From assembly GCA_902497095.1 (NCBI GenBank), contig CABVDD010000015.1, positions 1 through 48,743 of the forward strand: a DNA stretch of 48,743 nt, read 5' to 3'. Shown one piece after another: positions 17,118 to 26,141 of the stretch. The DNA is from an uncultured Faecalicoccus sp. GTDB taxonomy: Bacteria; Bacillota_I; Bacilli_A; Erysipelotrichales; Erysipelotrichaceae. The notes under the pieces are model-generated. The model was not told the DNA's origin. It was given only the letters and a program-made list of their open reading frames with translations, and did no database searches. Each line of letters starts with the position of its first letter. The first letter of the stretch is position 1. A program made the translations under genes and the position numbers.

Positions 17118-17146
17118 ATAATCACATATTTTTGCGTAATTGTCAA
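17118..17146 (-). promoter_or_regulatory. Promoter of the amino-acid permease gene
   Basis: -35 TTGACA (complement of 17141-17146), 17-bp spacer, -10 GATTAT (complement of 17118-17123). Confidence 0.7.
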
Positions 17147-17168
17147 AGAGGGTTTGACTTTTTCGCAA
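17132..17168. promoter_or_regulatory. Inverted repeats over the permease -35, candidate operator
   Basis: GTCAAA (17142-17147) and TTTGAC (17153-17158) form an inverted repeat with a 5-bp spacer covering the -35. An outer pair, TTGCG (17132-17136) and CGCAA (17164-17168), is symmetric around nearly the same centre. A LysR dimer or tetramer could bind here. No binding data are visible. Confidence 0.45.
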
Positions 17169-17195
17169 TATGTATACAATATTTTTCATCTTTTT

Positions 17196-18074
17196 TTAAA
17201 AAGAATACTTTTCTTTCTGTAACAAAGGCAGTACATATTTCATAAATTCTTTCACAGCCGGTGAAGGATGTGGTTGTAATGCGATCCCAATTTCAATATA
17301 TTCTTTAGGATCTAGTGATTTATACAAAATTCCATCTTCCATACCCCATACAGATAAACGATTATCCATAGAAATTCCTAAGCCTTGTTTTACCATCGCA
17401 AAACTGGCATATGGTTCTAAAGTAGAGAATTGATGATGTGGATAAATCTTATACTTTTGAAAAATACGTTGATTATCGGTATCTTCACCAGGATACGTAA
17501 AAATTACATTTTCTTTTTCGAATTCTTTAACAGATATTTTATCTTCTTTAGCCAATTTATGATTTTTAGGAATCCATGCCAGCATTTCATCCTTTGTGAT
17601 CGGAATCCATTGACAATCTCCCAGTTCACGTTTTGATACTACACATAAATCTAAACGATGTTGTTTTAACTCCTGCACCAAATACGAACTATACCCATGA
17701 CGAATCTTTAAATCCACATCCGGATATACTTTACTAAAATTCTTCATGGCACAAGCAAAGGTATCATAATAATAACGATGTGAAACCCCAATTTCTATTT
17801 CGCCTACATATAATTCGTTAATATCCGAAACCTTTTGTTCAACGAGTTGGTTCTGATACAAAAGCTCACGAATTTCACTTAAGACAAGACGACATTCATT
17901 GGTTGGAAACATGCCATCATGATTTCTTCGTAATAAAACAAATCCCATTTCCTTTTCCAAACCGGATATCATTCGAGAAAGACCACTAGGTGTGTATCCT
18001 AATTTTTTAGCGGCTTTTGATAAACTTCTAGTATCTATGACTTCAATTAATGCTTTGCACTTCTCTAAATCCAT
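17196..18074 (-). CDS. LysR family transcriptional regulator
   Basis: DNA-binding regulator of 292 aa. The N-terminal helix-turn-helix (residues ~1-60) reads MDLEKCKALIEVIDTRSLSKAA, with GYTPSGLSRMISGLEKEMGF. A periplasmic-binding-like effector domain follows from about residue 90. It lies immediately upstream of the permease in the same direction and may control it (inference). Only 18 bp separate the tuf terminator from its ATG, leaving no room for its own promoter, so it may depend on read-through from tuf. Confidence 0.9.
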   Translation of the reverse strand: MDLEKCKALIEVIDTRSLSKAAKKLGYTPSGLSRMISGLEKEMGFVLLRRNHDGMFPTNECRLVLSEIRELLYQNQLVEQKVSDINELYVGEIEIGVSHRYYYDTFACAMKNFSKVYPDVDLKIRHGYSSYLVQELKQHRLDLCVVSKRELGDCQWIPITKDEMLAWIPKNHKLAKEDKISVKEFEKENVIFTYPGEDTDNQRIFQKYKIYPHHQFSTLEPYASFAMVKQGLGISMDNRLSVWGMEDGILYKSLDPKEYIEIGIALQPHPSPAVKEFMKYVLPLLQKEKYSF

Positions 18075-18090
18075 AATTCCCTCACTTAAA

Positions 18091-18114
18091 AAAACCGCTG
18101 TTTCCAGCGGTTTT
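18091..18114 (-). terminator. Terminator of the str operon after tuf
   Basis: AACCGCTG (18093-18100) pairs with CAGCGGTT (18105-18112) around TTTC, flanked by A- and T-runs. On the minus strand it is followed by TTTTTTT. Confidence 0.85.
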
Positions 18115-18133
18115 TAAATCATAGTTTAATAAA

Positions 18134-19318
18134 TTATCCGATGATTTCAGTAACGTTTCCAGCACCTACAGTGTGTCCACCTTCACGAATAGAGAACTTA
18201 GTTCCGTTTTCGATAGCGATTGGGTGAATCAATTCTACAGACATTTCAACGTTGTCACCTGGCATAACCATGTCAGTTCCTTCTGGAAGAGTAATAACAC
18301 CAGTTACGTCAGTTGTACGGAAATAGAACTGAGGACGGTAGTTAGAAACGAATGGAGTATGACGTCCACCTTCTTCTTTAGTCAATACGTAAACTTGAGC
18401 TTTGAAAGTAGTGTGTGGATGTACACTTCCTGGTTTAGCTAAAACCTGTCCACGTTGAATTTCATCACGTGCGATACCACGAAGCAAAGCACCGATGTTG
18501 TCACCAGCCTGAGCAACGTCCAACTGTTTGTGGAACATTTCCAAACCAGTTAATACTGTCTTACGAGTTTCTTTGATACCTACGATTTCAACTTCGTCGT
18601 TCAAATGAGCCTGTCCACGTTCAACACGTCCTGTAGCTACTGTACCACGACCAGAAATAGTCATTACGTCTTCTACAGCCATCAAGAAAGGTTTATCGAT
18701 GTCACGTTCAGGATCTGGAATCCAGCTGTCAACAGCGTCCATCAATTCATTGATAGATTCAACATATTTTGGATCGCCTTCCAAAGCTTTCAATGCAGAA
18801 CCACGGATAACTGGAGTGTTATCTCCGTCGAATCCATATTCGTTAAGAAGTTCACGAACTTCCATTTCTACTAAGTCGATTAATTCTTCATCATCAACCA
18901 TATCGCATTTGTTCAAATATACTACGATATAAGGTACACCTACCTGACGAGCCAACAAGATGTGTTCACGAGTCTGAGGCATAGGACCATCAGATGCAGC
19001 AACAACAAGGATAGCACCATCCATCTGAGCAGCACCAGTGATCATGTTTTTAACGTAGTCAGCGTGGCCTGGGCAGTCAACGTGTGCATAGTGACGTTTG
19101 TCAGTTTCATATTCTACGTGAGCAGTGTTGATTGTGATTCCACGTTCTTTTTCTTCTGGAGCACCGTCAATCTGATCATAAGCAGTTGCTTTGGCCTGAC
19201 CTTTCTGAGCCAATACGTTAGTAATAGCAGCTGTTAATGTTGTTTTACCATGGTCAACGTGACCGATTGTACCAATATTAACATGGGTTTTACTTCTGTC
19301 AAATTTTTCCTTTGCCAT
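18134..19318 (-). CDS. tuf: Translation elongation factor Tu
   Basis: GTPase that delivers aminoacyl-tRNA to the ribosome, 394 aa. GHVDHGKT (G1, residues 19-26), DCPGHADYVKNMITGAAQMD (G3) and NKCDMVDD (G4) are complete, followed by the two beta-barrel domains. It is the last gene of the str operon, 73 bp after fusA. That gap contains an independent promoter, consistent with the high demand for EF-Tu. The SD AGGAGG is strong. Confidence 0.98.
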   Translation of the reverse strand: MAKEKFDRSKTHVNIGTIGHVDHGKTTLTAAITNVLAQKGQAKATAYDQIDGAPEEKERGITINTAHVEYETDKRHYAHVDCPGHADYVKNMITGAAQMDGAILVVAASDGPMPQTREHILLARQVGVPYIVVYLNKCDMVDDEELIDLVEMEVRELLNEYGFDGDNTPVIRGSALKALEGDPKYVESINELMDAVDSWIPDPERDIDKPFLMAVEDVMTISGRGTVATGRVERGQAHLNDEVEIVGIKETRKTVLTGLEMFHKQLDVAQAGDNIGALLRGIARDEIQRGQVLAKPGSVHPHTTFKAQVYVLTKEEGGRHTPFVSNYRPQFYFRTTDVTGVITLPEGTDMVMPGDNVEMSVELIHPIAIENGTKFSIREGGHTVGAGNVTEIIG

Positions 19319-19362
19319 TTTAGTTTCCTCCTAATTTAAAAATTAAAATTTCATGCAAAATC

Positions 19363-19391
19363 ATTGTACTTTAGAACCAAGCGAAAAGCAA
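19363..19391 (-). promoter_or_regulatory. Internal promoter for tuf
   Basis: -35 TTGCTT (complement of 19386-19391) begins right after the fusA stop; 17-bp spacer; -10 TACAAT (complement of 19363-19368). Confidence 0.6.
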
Positions 19392-21491
19392 CTAGTTTTC
19401 GCTTGAATTCTCTTTAATGATCTTCTCTGCAATGCTCTTAGGAACTTCAGAGTAATGATCAAATTTCATGGAGTAAGTACCACGTCCTTGTGTAAAGCTA
19501 CGCAAGTCTGTTACATAACCAAACATTTCAGACAATGGAATGTGTGCACGAACGATAACGGCATTACCACGTTCTTCCTGTTCTGTGATTGAACCACGAC
19601 GACTGGAAACGTCACCCATTACACTACCTAAGTATTCAGCCGGTGCTGTAACCTCAACAAACATGATTGGTTCCAACAATACCGGATTACACTTTTTAGC
19701 AGCTTCACGAAGTGCCATACTAGCGGCAATTTTATAAGCCATTTCACTGGAATCGACATCATGGTATGAACCATCGAATAAAGTCGCTTTGATGTCGATA
19801 ACCGGATAACCGGCGATCATACCGTTATTTAAAGCATCTTTCAAACCTTCTTCCGTTGGTTTGATATACTCTCTTGGTACAGATCCACCAACGATAGCAT
19901 CAACGAATTCAAATCCTTTACCTTCTTCATTTGGTTCGAATTTGATCCATACGTGACCATACTGTCCACGACCACCAGACTGACGAATGTATTTTCCTTC
20001 ACATTCAGCAGCGGTACGAATCGTTTCACGGTAAGCAACCTGTGGTTGTCCTACGTTGGCTTCTACTTTAAATTCACGACGTAGACGATCTACGATAATA
20101 TCCAGGTGAAGCTCACCAACACCAGCAATGATCGTCTGTCCTGTTTCTTCATTTGTATATGTTTTGAAAGTTGGGTCTTCTTCAGCCAATTTACTTAAAG
20201 CCAAGCCCATTTTATCCTGGTCAGCTTTTGTTTTTGGTTCCAAAGACAATTCGATAACTGGTTCAGGGAATTCCATAGATTCCAAGATGATTGGATGTTT
20301 TTCATCACACAATGTATCCCCTGTTGTCGTAACTTTTAAACCTACGGCAGCTGCGATATCTCCAGCCCAAACCTGATCGATTTCTTTACGATGGTTGGCA
20401 TGCATCTGCACGATACGTCCAAAACGTTCTTTTTTATCCTTTGTAGAGTTTAATACATAACTTCCTGCCGTTGCAGTACCGGAGTATACACGGAAGAAGC
20501 TTAATTTTCCTACAAATGGATCTGTTGCGATCTTGAATGCCAAAGCAGAGAATGGTTCATCATCACTTGGGTGACGTTCATCTTCTTCTCCATCCAAAGT
20601 TGTACCTTTAATGGCTGGTACATCTAATGGACTTGGCAAATAATCTACAACCGCATCCAACACTTGCTGAACACCTTTGTTTTTGTAGGCAGAACCACAT
20701 AATACTGGGAAGAAATCACCAGCACATACGGCAACACGCAATACACGTTTGATTTCACTGATTTCTGGTTCTTCACCTTCCAAAACCATCATCATAAAAT
20801 CTTCATCATAATCAGCTAAGTATTCCAATAATTTAGTACGATATTCTTCTACTAAATCAAGGCTTTCTTCAGGAATAGGAATTTCTGTAATAATACGTCC
20901 ATAATCTCCACTGAATGTATAAGCCTTACGTTCGATGATATCAATGATACCTTCGAAATCACTTTCAGCACCGATTGGCAACTGAATTGGACAAGATTTA
21001 GCACCTAAACGATCAATGATCGTATTGCATGACATGATGAAATCGGCTCCTGTTGCATCCATCTTATTAACAAAAACGATACGAGGTACACCATATGTTG
21101 TAGCCTGACGCCATACAGTTTCTGTTTGAGGTTCAACACCAGCTTTGGCATCCAAAACTGTTACCGCACCATCCAATACACGCAATGAACGTTCAACTTC
21201 TACTGTAAAGTCAACGTGACCTGGTGTATCGATGATATTGATACGACATTCTGGTCCGGTTCCATCTAATTTTTTCCAGTGACAAGTTGTGGCAGCTGAA
21301 GTAATAGTGATACCACGTTCTTGCTCCTGTTCCATCCAGTCCATTGTACTGGCACCTTCATGTGTTTCACCAATCTTGTGGTTAACACCTGAGTAATAAA
21401 GGATACGTTCAGTTGTTGTCGTCTTACCAGCATCGATGTGCGCCATGATACCAATATTACGAGTATTTTCCAGACTATATTCTCTAGGCAT
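19392..21491 (-). CDS. fusA: Translation elongation factor G
   Basis: Ribosomal translocase GTPase, 699 aa, full length. GIMAHIDAGKTTTTERIL (G1), RGITITSAATTC (G2), IDTPGHVDF (G3) and NKMDATGAD (G4) are present, followed by the C-terminal domains with GRGQYGHVWIKFEP. Third gene of the str operon, 21 bp after rpsG. No sign of truncation. The known family target is fusidic acid, and resistance-type changes were not assessed. Confidence 0.98.
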   Translation of the reverse strand: MPREYSLENTRNIGIMAHIDAGKTTTTERILYYSGVNHKIGETHEGASTMDWMEQEQERGITITSAATTCHWKKLDGTGPECRINIIDTPGHVDFTVEVERSLRVLDGAVTVLDAKAGVEPQTETVWRQATTYGVPRIVFVNKMDATGADFIMSCNTIIDRLGAKSCPIQLPIGAESDFEGIIDIIERKAYTFSGDYGRIITEIPIPEESLDLVEEYRTKLLEYLADYDEDFMMMVLEGEEPEISEIKRVLRVAVCAGDFFPVLCGSAYKNKGVQQVLDAVVDYLPSPLDVPAIKGTTLDGEEDERHPSDDEPFSALAFKIATDPFVGKLSFFRVYSGTATAGSYVLNSTKDKKERFGRIVQMHANHRKEIDQVWAGDIAAAVGLKVTTTGDTLCDEKHPIILESMEFPEPVIELSLEPKTKADQDKMGLALSKLAEEDPTFKTYTNEETGQTIIAGVGELHLDIIVDRLRREFKVEANVGQPQVAYRETIRTAAECEGKYIRQSGGRGQYGHVWIKFEPNEEGKGFEFVDAIVGGSVPREYIKPTEEGLKDALNNGMIAGYPVIDIKATLFDGSYHDVDSSEMAYKIAASMALREAAKKCNPVLLEPIMFVEVTAPAEYLGSVMGDVSSRRGSITEQEERGNAVIVRAHIPLSEMFGYVTDLRSFTQGRGTYSMKFDHYSEVPKSIAEKIIKENSSEN

Positions 21492-21512
21492 AAACTAAAC
21501 TTTTCTCCTTTC

Positions 21513-21983
21513 TTACCAGCGGTAGTGTGCAAATGCTTTGTTTGCTTCCGCCATTTTATGAGTGTCTTCACGTTTTTTCACGCTGGCACCCGTTCCGTTA
21601 GATGCATCAATAATTTCTGCAGCTAAACGCTGTTCCATAGTTTTTTCATTTCTTAAACGTGCATAGTTAACGATCCAACGAAGACCTAAAGTCAAACGAC
21701 GTTCGTCACTTACTTCAACTGGTACCTGATAGTTGGCACCACCTACACGTCTAACCTTCAGCTCTAACTGAGGCATAACATTTTCCAATGCTTGTTCGAA
21801 AACTTCCATTGGCTGTTTTCCTGTTTTAACTTCAACGATTTCAAACGCGTTGTACAGAATTGTCTGTGCAACCCCTTTTTTTCCATCAATCATGATCTTA
21901 TTGATCAAACGAGTGACCAATTTGGAGTTATACATAGGGTCGACTAATACATCACGTTTGGCAATGTGTCCTTTTCTAGGCAT
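21513..21983 (-). CDS. rpsG: 30S ribosomal protein S7
   Basis: 16S head-assembly protein, 156 aa, starting MPRKGHIAKRDVLVDPMYNSKLVTRLINKIM. The signature continues with GKKGVAQTILYNAFEIV. In E. coli S7 represses the str operon. It lies 25 bp after rpsL with an AGGAGG SD. Confidence 0.97.
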   Translation of the reverse strand: MPRKGHIAKRDVLVDPMYNSKLVTRLINKIMIDGKKGVAQTILYNAFEIVEVKTGKQPMEVFEQALENVMPQLELKVRRVGGANYQVPVEVSDERRLTLGLRWIVNYARLRNEKTMEQRLAAEIIDASNGTGASVKKREDTHKMAEANKAFAHYRW

Positions 21984-22008
21984 TTAATTTCCTCCTTTCA
22001 CGATTGAC

Positions 22009-22422
22009 TTATTTCTTAGGTTTTTTAGTTCCATATAAAGAACGAGATTGTTTACGGTCGTTTACACCTGCACAGTCAAGTGTACCACGTACGATATGGT
22101 AACGAACACCTGGCAAGTCTTTAACACGTCCACCACGAATCAAAACAACACTATGCTCCTGTAAGTTGTGTCCGATTCCTGGAATATAAGCAGTAACTTC
22201 CATTCCATTGCTCAAACGAACACGGGCATATTTACGAAGTGCTGAGTTTGGTTTCTTTGGTGTCATGGTACCAACACGAGTACAAACTCCACGTTTCTGT
22301 GGGCTTGATAAATTAGTTGGTCTTGACTTCAGTGAGTTGTACCCACGGTTCAAAGCTGGTGACTTTGAAACGTTCTGACTGGCCTTACGACCTTTACGAA
22401 TCAACTGGTTGATTGTAGGCAT
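22009..22422 (-). CDS. rpsL: 30S ribosomal protein S12
   Basis: Decoding-centre protein, 137 aa from MPTINQLIRKGRK. The ATG at 22422 has SD AAAGGAGG; an in-frame opening to 22455 runs into a leader hairpin and is rejected. TPKKPNSALRKYARVRL keeps the lysine whose substitution gives streptomycin resistance, so the sequence looks wild-type there. First gene of the str operon. Confidence 0.97.
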   Translation of the reverse strand: MPTINQLIRKGRKASQNVSKSPALNRGYNSLKSRPTNLSSPQKRGVCTRVGTMTPKKPNSALRKYARVRLSNGMEVTAYIPGIGHNLQEHSVVLIRGGRVKDLPGVRYHIVRGTLDCAGVNDRKQSRSLYGTKKPKK

Positions 22423-22449
22423 AAGTACCCTCCTTTCAAAATCTTCTAA

Positions 22450-22507
22450 ACACACGTTTCCGGGTGTGTCTTTTTCATCCGTTTTATATGGGATTCTTTC
22501 GAATCCC
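22450..22507 (-). promoter_or_regulatory. str operon leader hairpins
   Basis: GGGATTC/GAATCCC (22490-22507) is a perfect 7-bp stem with a GAAA loop in RNA sense. ACACAC/GTGTGT (22450-22469) lies nearer the rpsL SD. Possible ribosomal-protein binding site; the family is not recognised. Confidence 0.45.
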
Positions 22508-22527
22508 TCATTTACGCATGCACGAAT

Positions 22528-22556
22528 AGATTACATTTTTTAAACTTTAATGTCAA
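22528..22556 (-). promoter_or_regulatory. Promoter of the str operon
   Basis: -35 TTGACA (complement of 22551-22556), 17-bp spacer, -10 TAATCT (complement of 22528-22533). Confidence 0.65.
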
Positions 22557-22737
22557 TCATTTTTTTATTTTTTCTTAAAAAATCCACTATATTTTAACCA
22601 TCATCCCCTATTATCCTTAAATTCTTATCCTGAATATATAATAAACACAAAAAATTATGTCAAAACCATTATATATGTCTTTTGATTTTTTCTTGTTTAC
22701 ATATCCCCTTTTTTTCACATAGAACATTGAATCTTAA

Positions 22738-22766
22738 TTTTACTTAGTCATCTTTTTTATTATAAT
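22738..22766 (+). promoter_or_regulatory. Promoter of the HAD phosphatase gene
   Basis: -10 TATAAT at 22761-22766 with a weak -35 (TTTTAC at 22738 or TTTACT at 22739). AAAGAGGAG SD follows before the ATG at 22796. Confidence 0.6.
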
Positions 22767-22795
22767 AAATACTGAAGAAGAAAAGAGGAGTTATC

Positions 22796-23605
22796 ATGAA
22801 ACATAAAATCGTCTTTTTGGATATGGATGGAACTCTATATCAAACTGAAAATGATGTCATTCAAGACAGTGCCCTTGATGCCATACAAACATTAAAAGAT
22901 AAAGGATATAAGGTATGTGCTGCCACAGGAAGACCACTCAATCAAATGAAACTAATTTTGGAACGTGTACAATTTGATGATTATGTATTGATCAACGGAA
23001 GTTATGTACTGGATAAAGAATTTAATGAAATCGGTGCTTACCCTATTGATAAAGGAACAGTTGAAGAACTTGTTCAATTATGTAAAGACAATAAATTTGG
23101 ACTGATGTTTCACTTTGGCGATGCAACCTATATTTATAACAACTTCTATCCAATGTATGATTTTTGTAAATATTGTAATGTATTGGATTCTTTGTTCTAT
23201 GATGAAACACAAACATTCCATAAACGACATCGCGTTTTCAATGCGGTCGTCTTGACAAAAGATAAATCCAGTCTTGATCGATTCATGAAAAACCATCCAA
23301 GCCTTCGTATGGATTTGATCAATGTCAAAACCGATGGTTTCTGTTTTGATATCTTTAATGCCGATAATGATAAATCTAAAGGAATTGAATTAGTATTAAA
23401 TAAAAACAACATGACTTGGAAAGATACCATTTGCATTGGAGACAGCACCAATGATATCGGTATGTTAGAAAAAGCAGATATCGGTGTTGCCATGGGAAGC
23501 GCAACAGATTATGTCAAAAGTTTTGCCAACTGGTCAACAACCAGCACTTATGAAAACGGTATATTCAACGCCGTTGCGAAAATACTTAAAGAAGAGGACA
23601 ATTAA
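22796..23605 (+). CDS. Cof-type HAD-IIB family hydrolase
   Basis: Cytosolic phosphatase of 269 aa, likely acting on sugar phosphates or similar metabolites. Motif I is DMDGTLY (residues 9-15). Motif II is in CAATGRP, the type IIB cap occupies roughly residues 85-185, and the C-terminal ICIGDSTNDIGMLEKADIGVAMGSA supplies the metal-binding aspartates. Single gene with its own promoter and terminator. The substrate cannot be told from sequence. Confidence 0.92.
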   Translation: MKHKIVFLDMDGTLYQTENDVIQDSALDAIQTLKDKGYKVCAATGRPLNQMKLILERVQFDDYVLINGSYVLDKEFNEIGAYPIDKGTVEELVQLCKDNKFGLMFHFGDATYIYNNFYPMYDFCKYCNVLDSLFYDETQTFHKRHRVFNAVVLTKDKSSLDRFMKNHPSLRMDLINVKTDGFCFDIFNADNDKSKGIELVLNKNNMTWKDTICIGDSTNDIGMLEKADIGVAMGSATDYVKSFANWSTTSTYENGIFNAVAKILKEEDN

Positions 23606-23646
23606 GTTTGCCCTAACAGAAAATAAAATTTCAAAGCCCAAAAATT

Positions 23647-23672
23647 CAGCAGGTTCATTTTGAAGCCTGCTG
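23647..23672 (+). terminator. Terminator after the HAD gene
   Basis: CAGCAGG (23647-23653) pairs with CCTGCTG (23666-23672), the inner TTC and GAA also pair, and TTTATTTTC follows on the plus strand. Confidence 0.8.
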
Positions 23673-23719
23673 TTTATTTTCATTTATCATTCATAAGCGC
23701 AAAGAAACATTTGATCGTA

Positions 23720-24349
23720 TTAAAATAAAGAATCCAAATATGTAGTTTTTCCCTTTTTAAATTCTATAAAATTTTGTCCCACTCTTTTTGCCTCTTTGGA
23801 ATCATGTGTTACATACAATAATGTAAATTTCTTTGTTTCCTGCAATTCAATCAGTTTATCGATCAATTCATATTTTGAAGCTTGATCTAGCGAATTTAAG
23901 CCTTCATCAATCAATAACAGATCCGGTTCTTTGATCAAAGCTCTTGCCAAAGAGATTCGCTGCCTTTGACCGCCAGACAATGTTTTACATTTTTGATCTA
24001 AAATGGAAGACACGCCCACAAGCTTTGCCATAAGTTCCACCTTTTTTATCAAATCACTTTTGGAAATCGTTCTCTGATCGATTCCATACGCAATGTTTTC
24101 ATAAACAGAAACGGCATCTAAAAGTCGATCATTTTGAAACATAAACGATATCTTCAAAGATGTTGGCATCACAATACTTCCACTTGTAATACTTTCGAGC
24201 CCTGCAATCATTCTTAGCAGCGTTGTCTTCCCACAACCACTCGGTCCAAAAAACACAGTTCTTTGTTTTTCTGGTATCTGTATAGAAACATCTTGTAAGG
24301 CAACAACTTTGTTTTCATAAATTTTAGTTACATCACACACTTCAATCAT
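23720..24349 (-). CDS. ABC transporter ATP-binding protein without permease
   Basis: Nucleotide-binding subunit of 209 aa, closest in style to importer ATPases of the nitrate/sulfonate/taurine group. Walker A is GPSGCGKTT (residues ~35-43), the signature LSGGQRQR, Walker B LLLIDEG and the switch VTHDSKEA. DEG-LNSLD replaces the usual DEP-xxALD. No permease or binding protein is adjacent; the exporter genes upstream already have their own ATPases. The partner may be elsewhere. A promoter-like extended -10 sits 6 nt before the ATG. Confidence 0.88.
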   Translation of the reverse strand: MIEVCDVTKIYENKVVALQDVSIQIPEKQRTVFFGPSGCGKTTLLRMIAGLESITSGSIVMPTSLKISFMFQNDRLLDAVSVYENIAYGIDQRTISKSDLIKKVELMAKLVGVSSILDQKCKTLSGGQRQRISLARALIKEPDLLLIDEGLNSLDQASKYELIDKLIELQETKKFTLLYVTHDSKEAKRVGQNFIEFKKGKTTYLDSLF

Positions 24350-24355
24350 ATTCCT

Positions 24356-24364
24356 ATTGTAACA
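24356..24364 (-). promoter_or_regulatory. Extended -10 element directly before the ATPase ATG
   Basis: Minus-strand TGT-TACAAT (complement of 24356-24364) followed by exactly 6 nt and then ATG at 24349. The -35 is poor. AGGA between them is too close to the ATG for a normal SD. Compatible with a leaderless transcript. Confidence 0.45.
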
Positions 24365-24377
24365 AACTCTAATCTTT

Positions 24378-26141
24378 CTAGCTATTCTCTAATGATGCAA
24401 ACTGACTGGTATAAAGTTGATAATAAAAACCTTTTTTAGATAATAATTCCTGATGATTTCCCTGTTCAATGATTTGACCTTGTTTCATCACCAATATTTG
24501 ATCCGCATTTTGAATTGTCGATAAACGATGTGCCACAATAAAGCACGTCTTTTTCTTCATTAAAGAATCAAAAGCTTTTTGTACACGAAGTTCGGTCATA
24601 GTATCAATAGAAGATGTCGCTTCATCTAAAATCAAGACTTTCGGAGAACACAACATAATACGCGCAATGCATAATAATTGCTTTTGCCCCTGTGATAGAT
24701 TGCCTCCTCCTTCTTGTAAAAGCGTGTCATAGCCATTTGGCATTTGTAAAATAAAGTTATGCGCATATGCTTTTTTGGCTGCTTCTATGATTTCTTCATC
24801 ACTGGCATCCGGTTTTCCATATGCGATATTCTCTTTTACACTAGCAGCCTTTAACCATGTATCCTGCAAGACCATGCCATAGTTTGTTCGCAAAGAATGA
24901 CGTGTGATATTTCGAATATCATGTCCATCAAACCATATAGCTCCTTGTTGCACATCATAAAAACGCATAAGCAGGTTGATCAATGTTGTTTTACCACATC
25001 CAGTAGGACCTACAATCGCAATTCTTTGTCCCGGCCTGGCTTCAAAATTCAAATTTTGAATCAGTGGTTTATTCAACTGATAAGAAAAATGCACATGATC
25101 TAATACAACATCTCCTTGTGGATGCGATAAATTAATGGCATCTTTTTCATCTGGCACTTCCGCTTTTTCATCAATCAAGGCAAATACACGCGCAGCCGAA
25201 GCAATCGAATTCTGAAATTCAGTTATCACACCAGTAATTTCATTAAATGGTTTAGTATATTGATTCGTATAACTTAAAAAACTGGATAACTGTCCTACAC
25301 TGATCATAGAGACCATTGATGCCAAACTTCCTGCAATTGCTACACCCGCATAAATGGAAGAATACATCAATCGAGTAGCCGGATTGGTAATGGACGAATA
25401 AAAAGTTGCTTTTAAAAAGTATGTAGATAACTTTTCATTGATTTCATCAAATTCCATCTGTGCTTCTTTTTGATGATTAAAAGCCTGAACAACTTTAATT
25501 CCTCCTAACATCTCATTGGTAAAAGCCGTTAACTGTCCTCTTGTCTGAGACTGATGCGTAAACATCTGAAAGGACTTTTTTGCGATAAAATCCGCAAGAA
25601 GAAACGAAAGTGGGCTCAACACAACTACGATCAAAGTAATCCAAACGTTCAAACTTGCCATAAAGAAAATCGTACCAACTATCGTTAATACACCGGAAAA
25701 AAGTTGTGTAAAGCCAAGCAAAAGACCATCTGAAAACTGATCGATATCGGTAACTATTCGACTTATCAAATCGCCAGATGCATGTTGATCCACATAAGAT
25801 AAAGGCAAAACTTGCAGATGATCAAAAGCCTGTATACGCAAATCTTTAACAACATGATATGTAATCTTATTGTTGACATGATTCATCAGCCATTGGGCAC
25901 AGGATGTTATTATAATAGAGATCAAGATACCAAATATAATCACCATTAAGCCCGAAAAATCAACTTTTCCTGCCGCAACGATCTTATCCACTGCTTTTCC
26001 AGTCATGATAGGCACATAAAGCGTAAATCCAACAACTACAAACGAAAGAAAAAACGACAAGAAAATCCAACCACCATATGGTTTTAAATACACTAGAATT
26101 CTTTTCAGTGTCTTTTTATTATCTGGATCCTTTCTAGGCAT
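24378..26141 (-). CDS. Heterodimeric ABC exporter, subunit with canonical ATP site residues
   Basis: Full-length exporter half (587 aa): an N-terminal six-helix membrane domain (to about residue 320) and a C-terminal ATPase. Walker A is GPTGCGKTT, the signature is LSQGQ, Walker B VLILDEATSSID with the catalytic Glu, and the switch is VAHRLST. The ATG at 26141 overlaps the end of the partner gene by 8 bases; the longer frame to 26249 lies inside that gene. Probably a drug, lipid or peptide exporter of the YheIH/BmrCD kind; the substrate is unknown. Confidence 0.92.
   Translation of the reverse strand: MPRKDPDNKKTLKRILVYLKPYGGWIFLSFFLSFVVVGFTLYVPIMTGKAVDKIVAAGKVDFSGLMVIIFGILISIIITSCAQWLMNHVNNKITYHVVKDLRIQAFDHLQVLPLSYVDQHASGDLISRIVTDIDQFSDGLLLGFTQLFSGVLTIVGTIFFMASLNVWITLIVVVLSPLSFLLADFIAKKSFQMFTHQSQTRGQLTAFTNEMLGGIKVVQAFNHQKEAQMEFDEINEKLSTYFLKATFYSSITNPATRLMYSSIYAGVAIAGSLASMVSMISVGQLSSFLSYTNQYTKPFNEITGVITEFQNSIASAARVFALIDEKAEVPDEKDAINLSHPQGDVVLDHVHFSYQLNKPLIQNLNFEARPGQRIAIVGPTGCGKTTLINLLMRFYDVQQGAIWFDGHDIRNITRHSLRTNYGMVLQDTWLKAASVKENIAYGKPDASDEEIIEAAKKAYAHNFILQMPNGYDTLLQEGGGNLSQGQKQLLCIARIMLCSPKVLILDEATSSIDTMTELRVQKAFDSLMKKKTCFIVAHRLSTIQNADQILVMKQGQIIEQGNHQELLSKKGFYYQLYTSQFASLENS

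Larger units (their letters stand above)
22423..22795. other. Intergenic region between rpsL and the HAD gene
   Basis: This 373-bp gap holds, on the minus strand, the str promoter and a leader with two hairpins, and at its right end the HAD promoter on the plus strand. The middle (about 22560-22735) is very AT-rich, and I see no gene or RNA in it. Confidence 0.7.
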
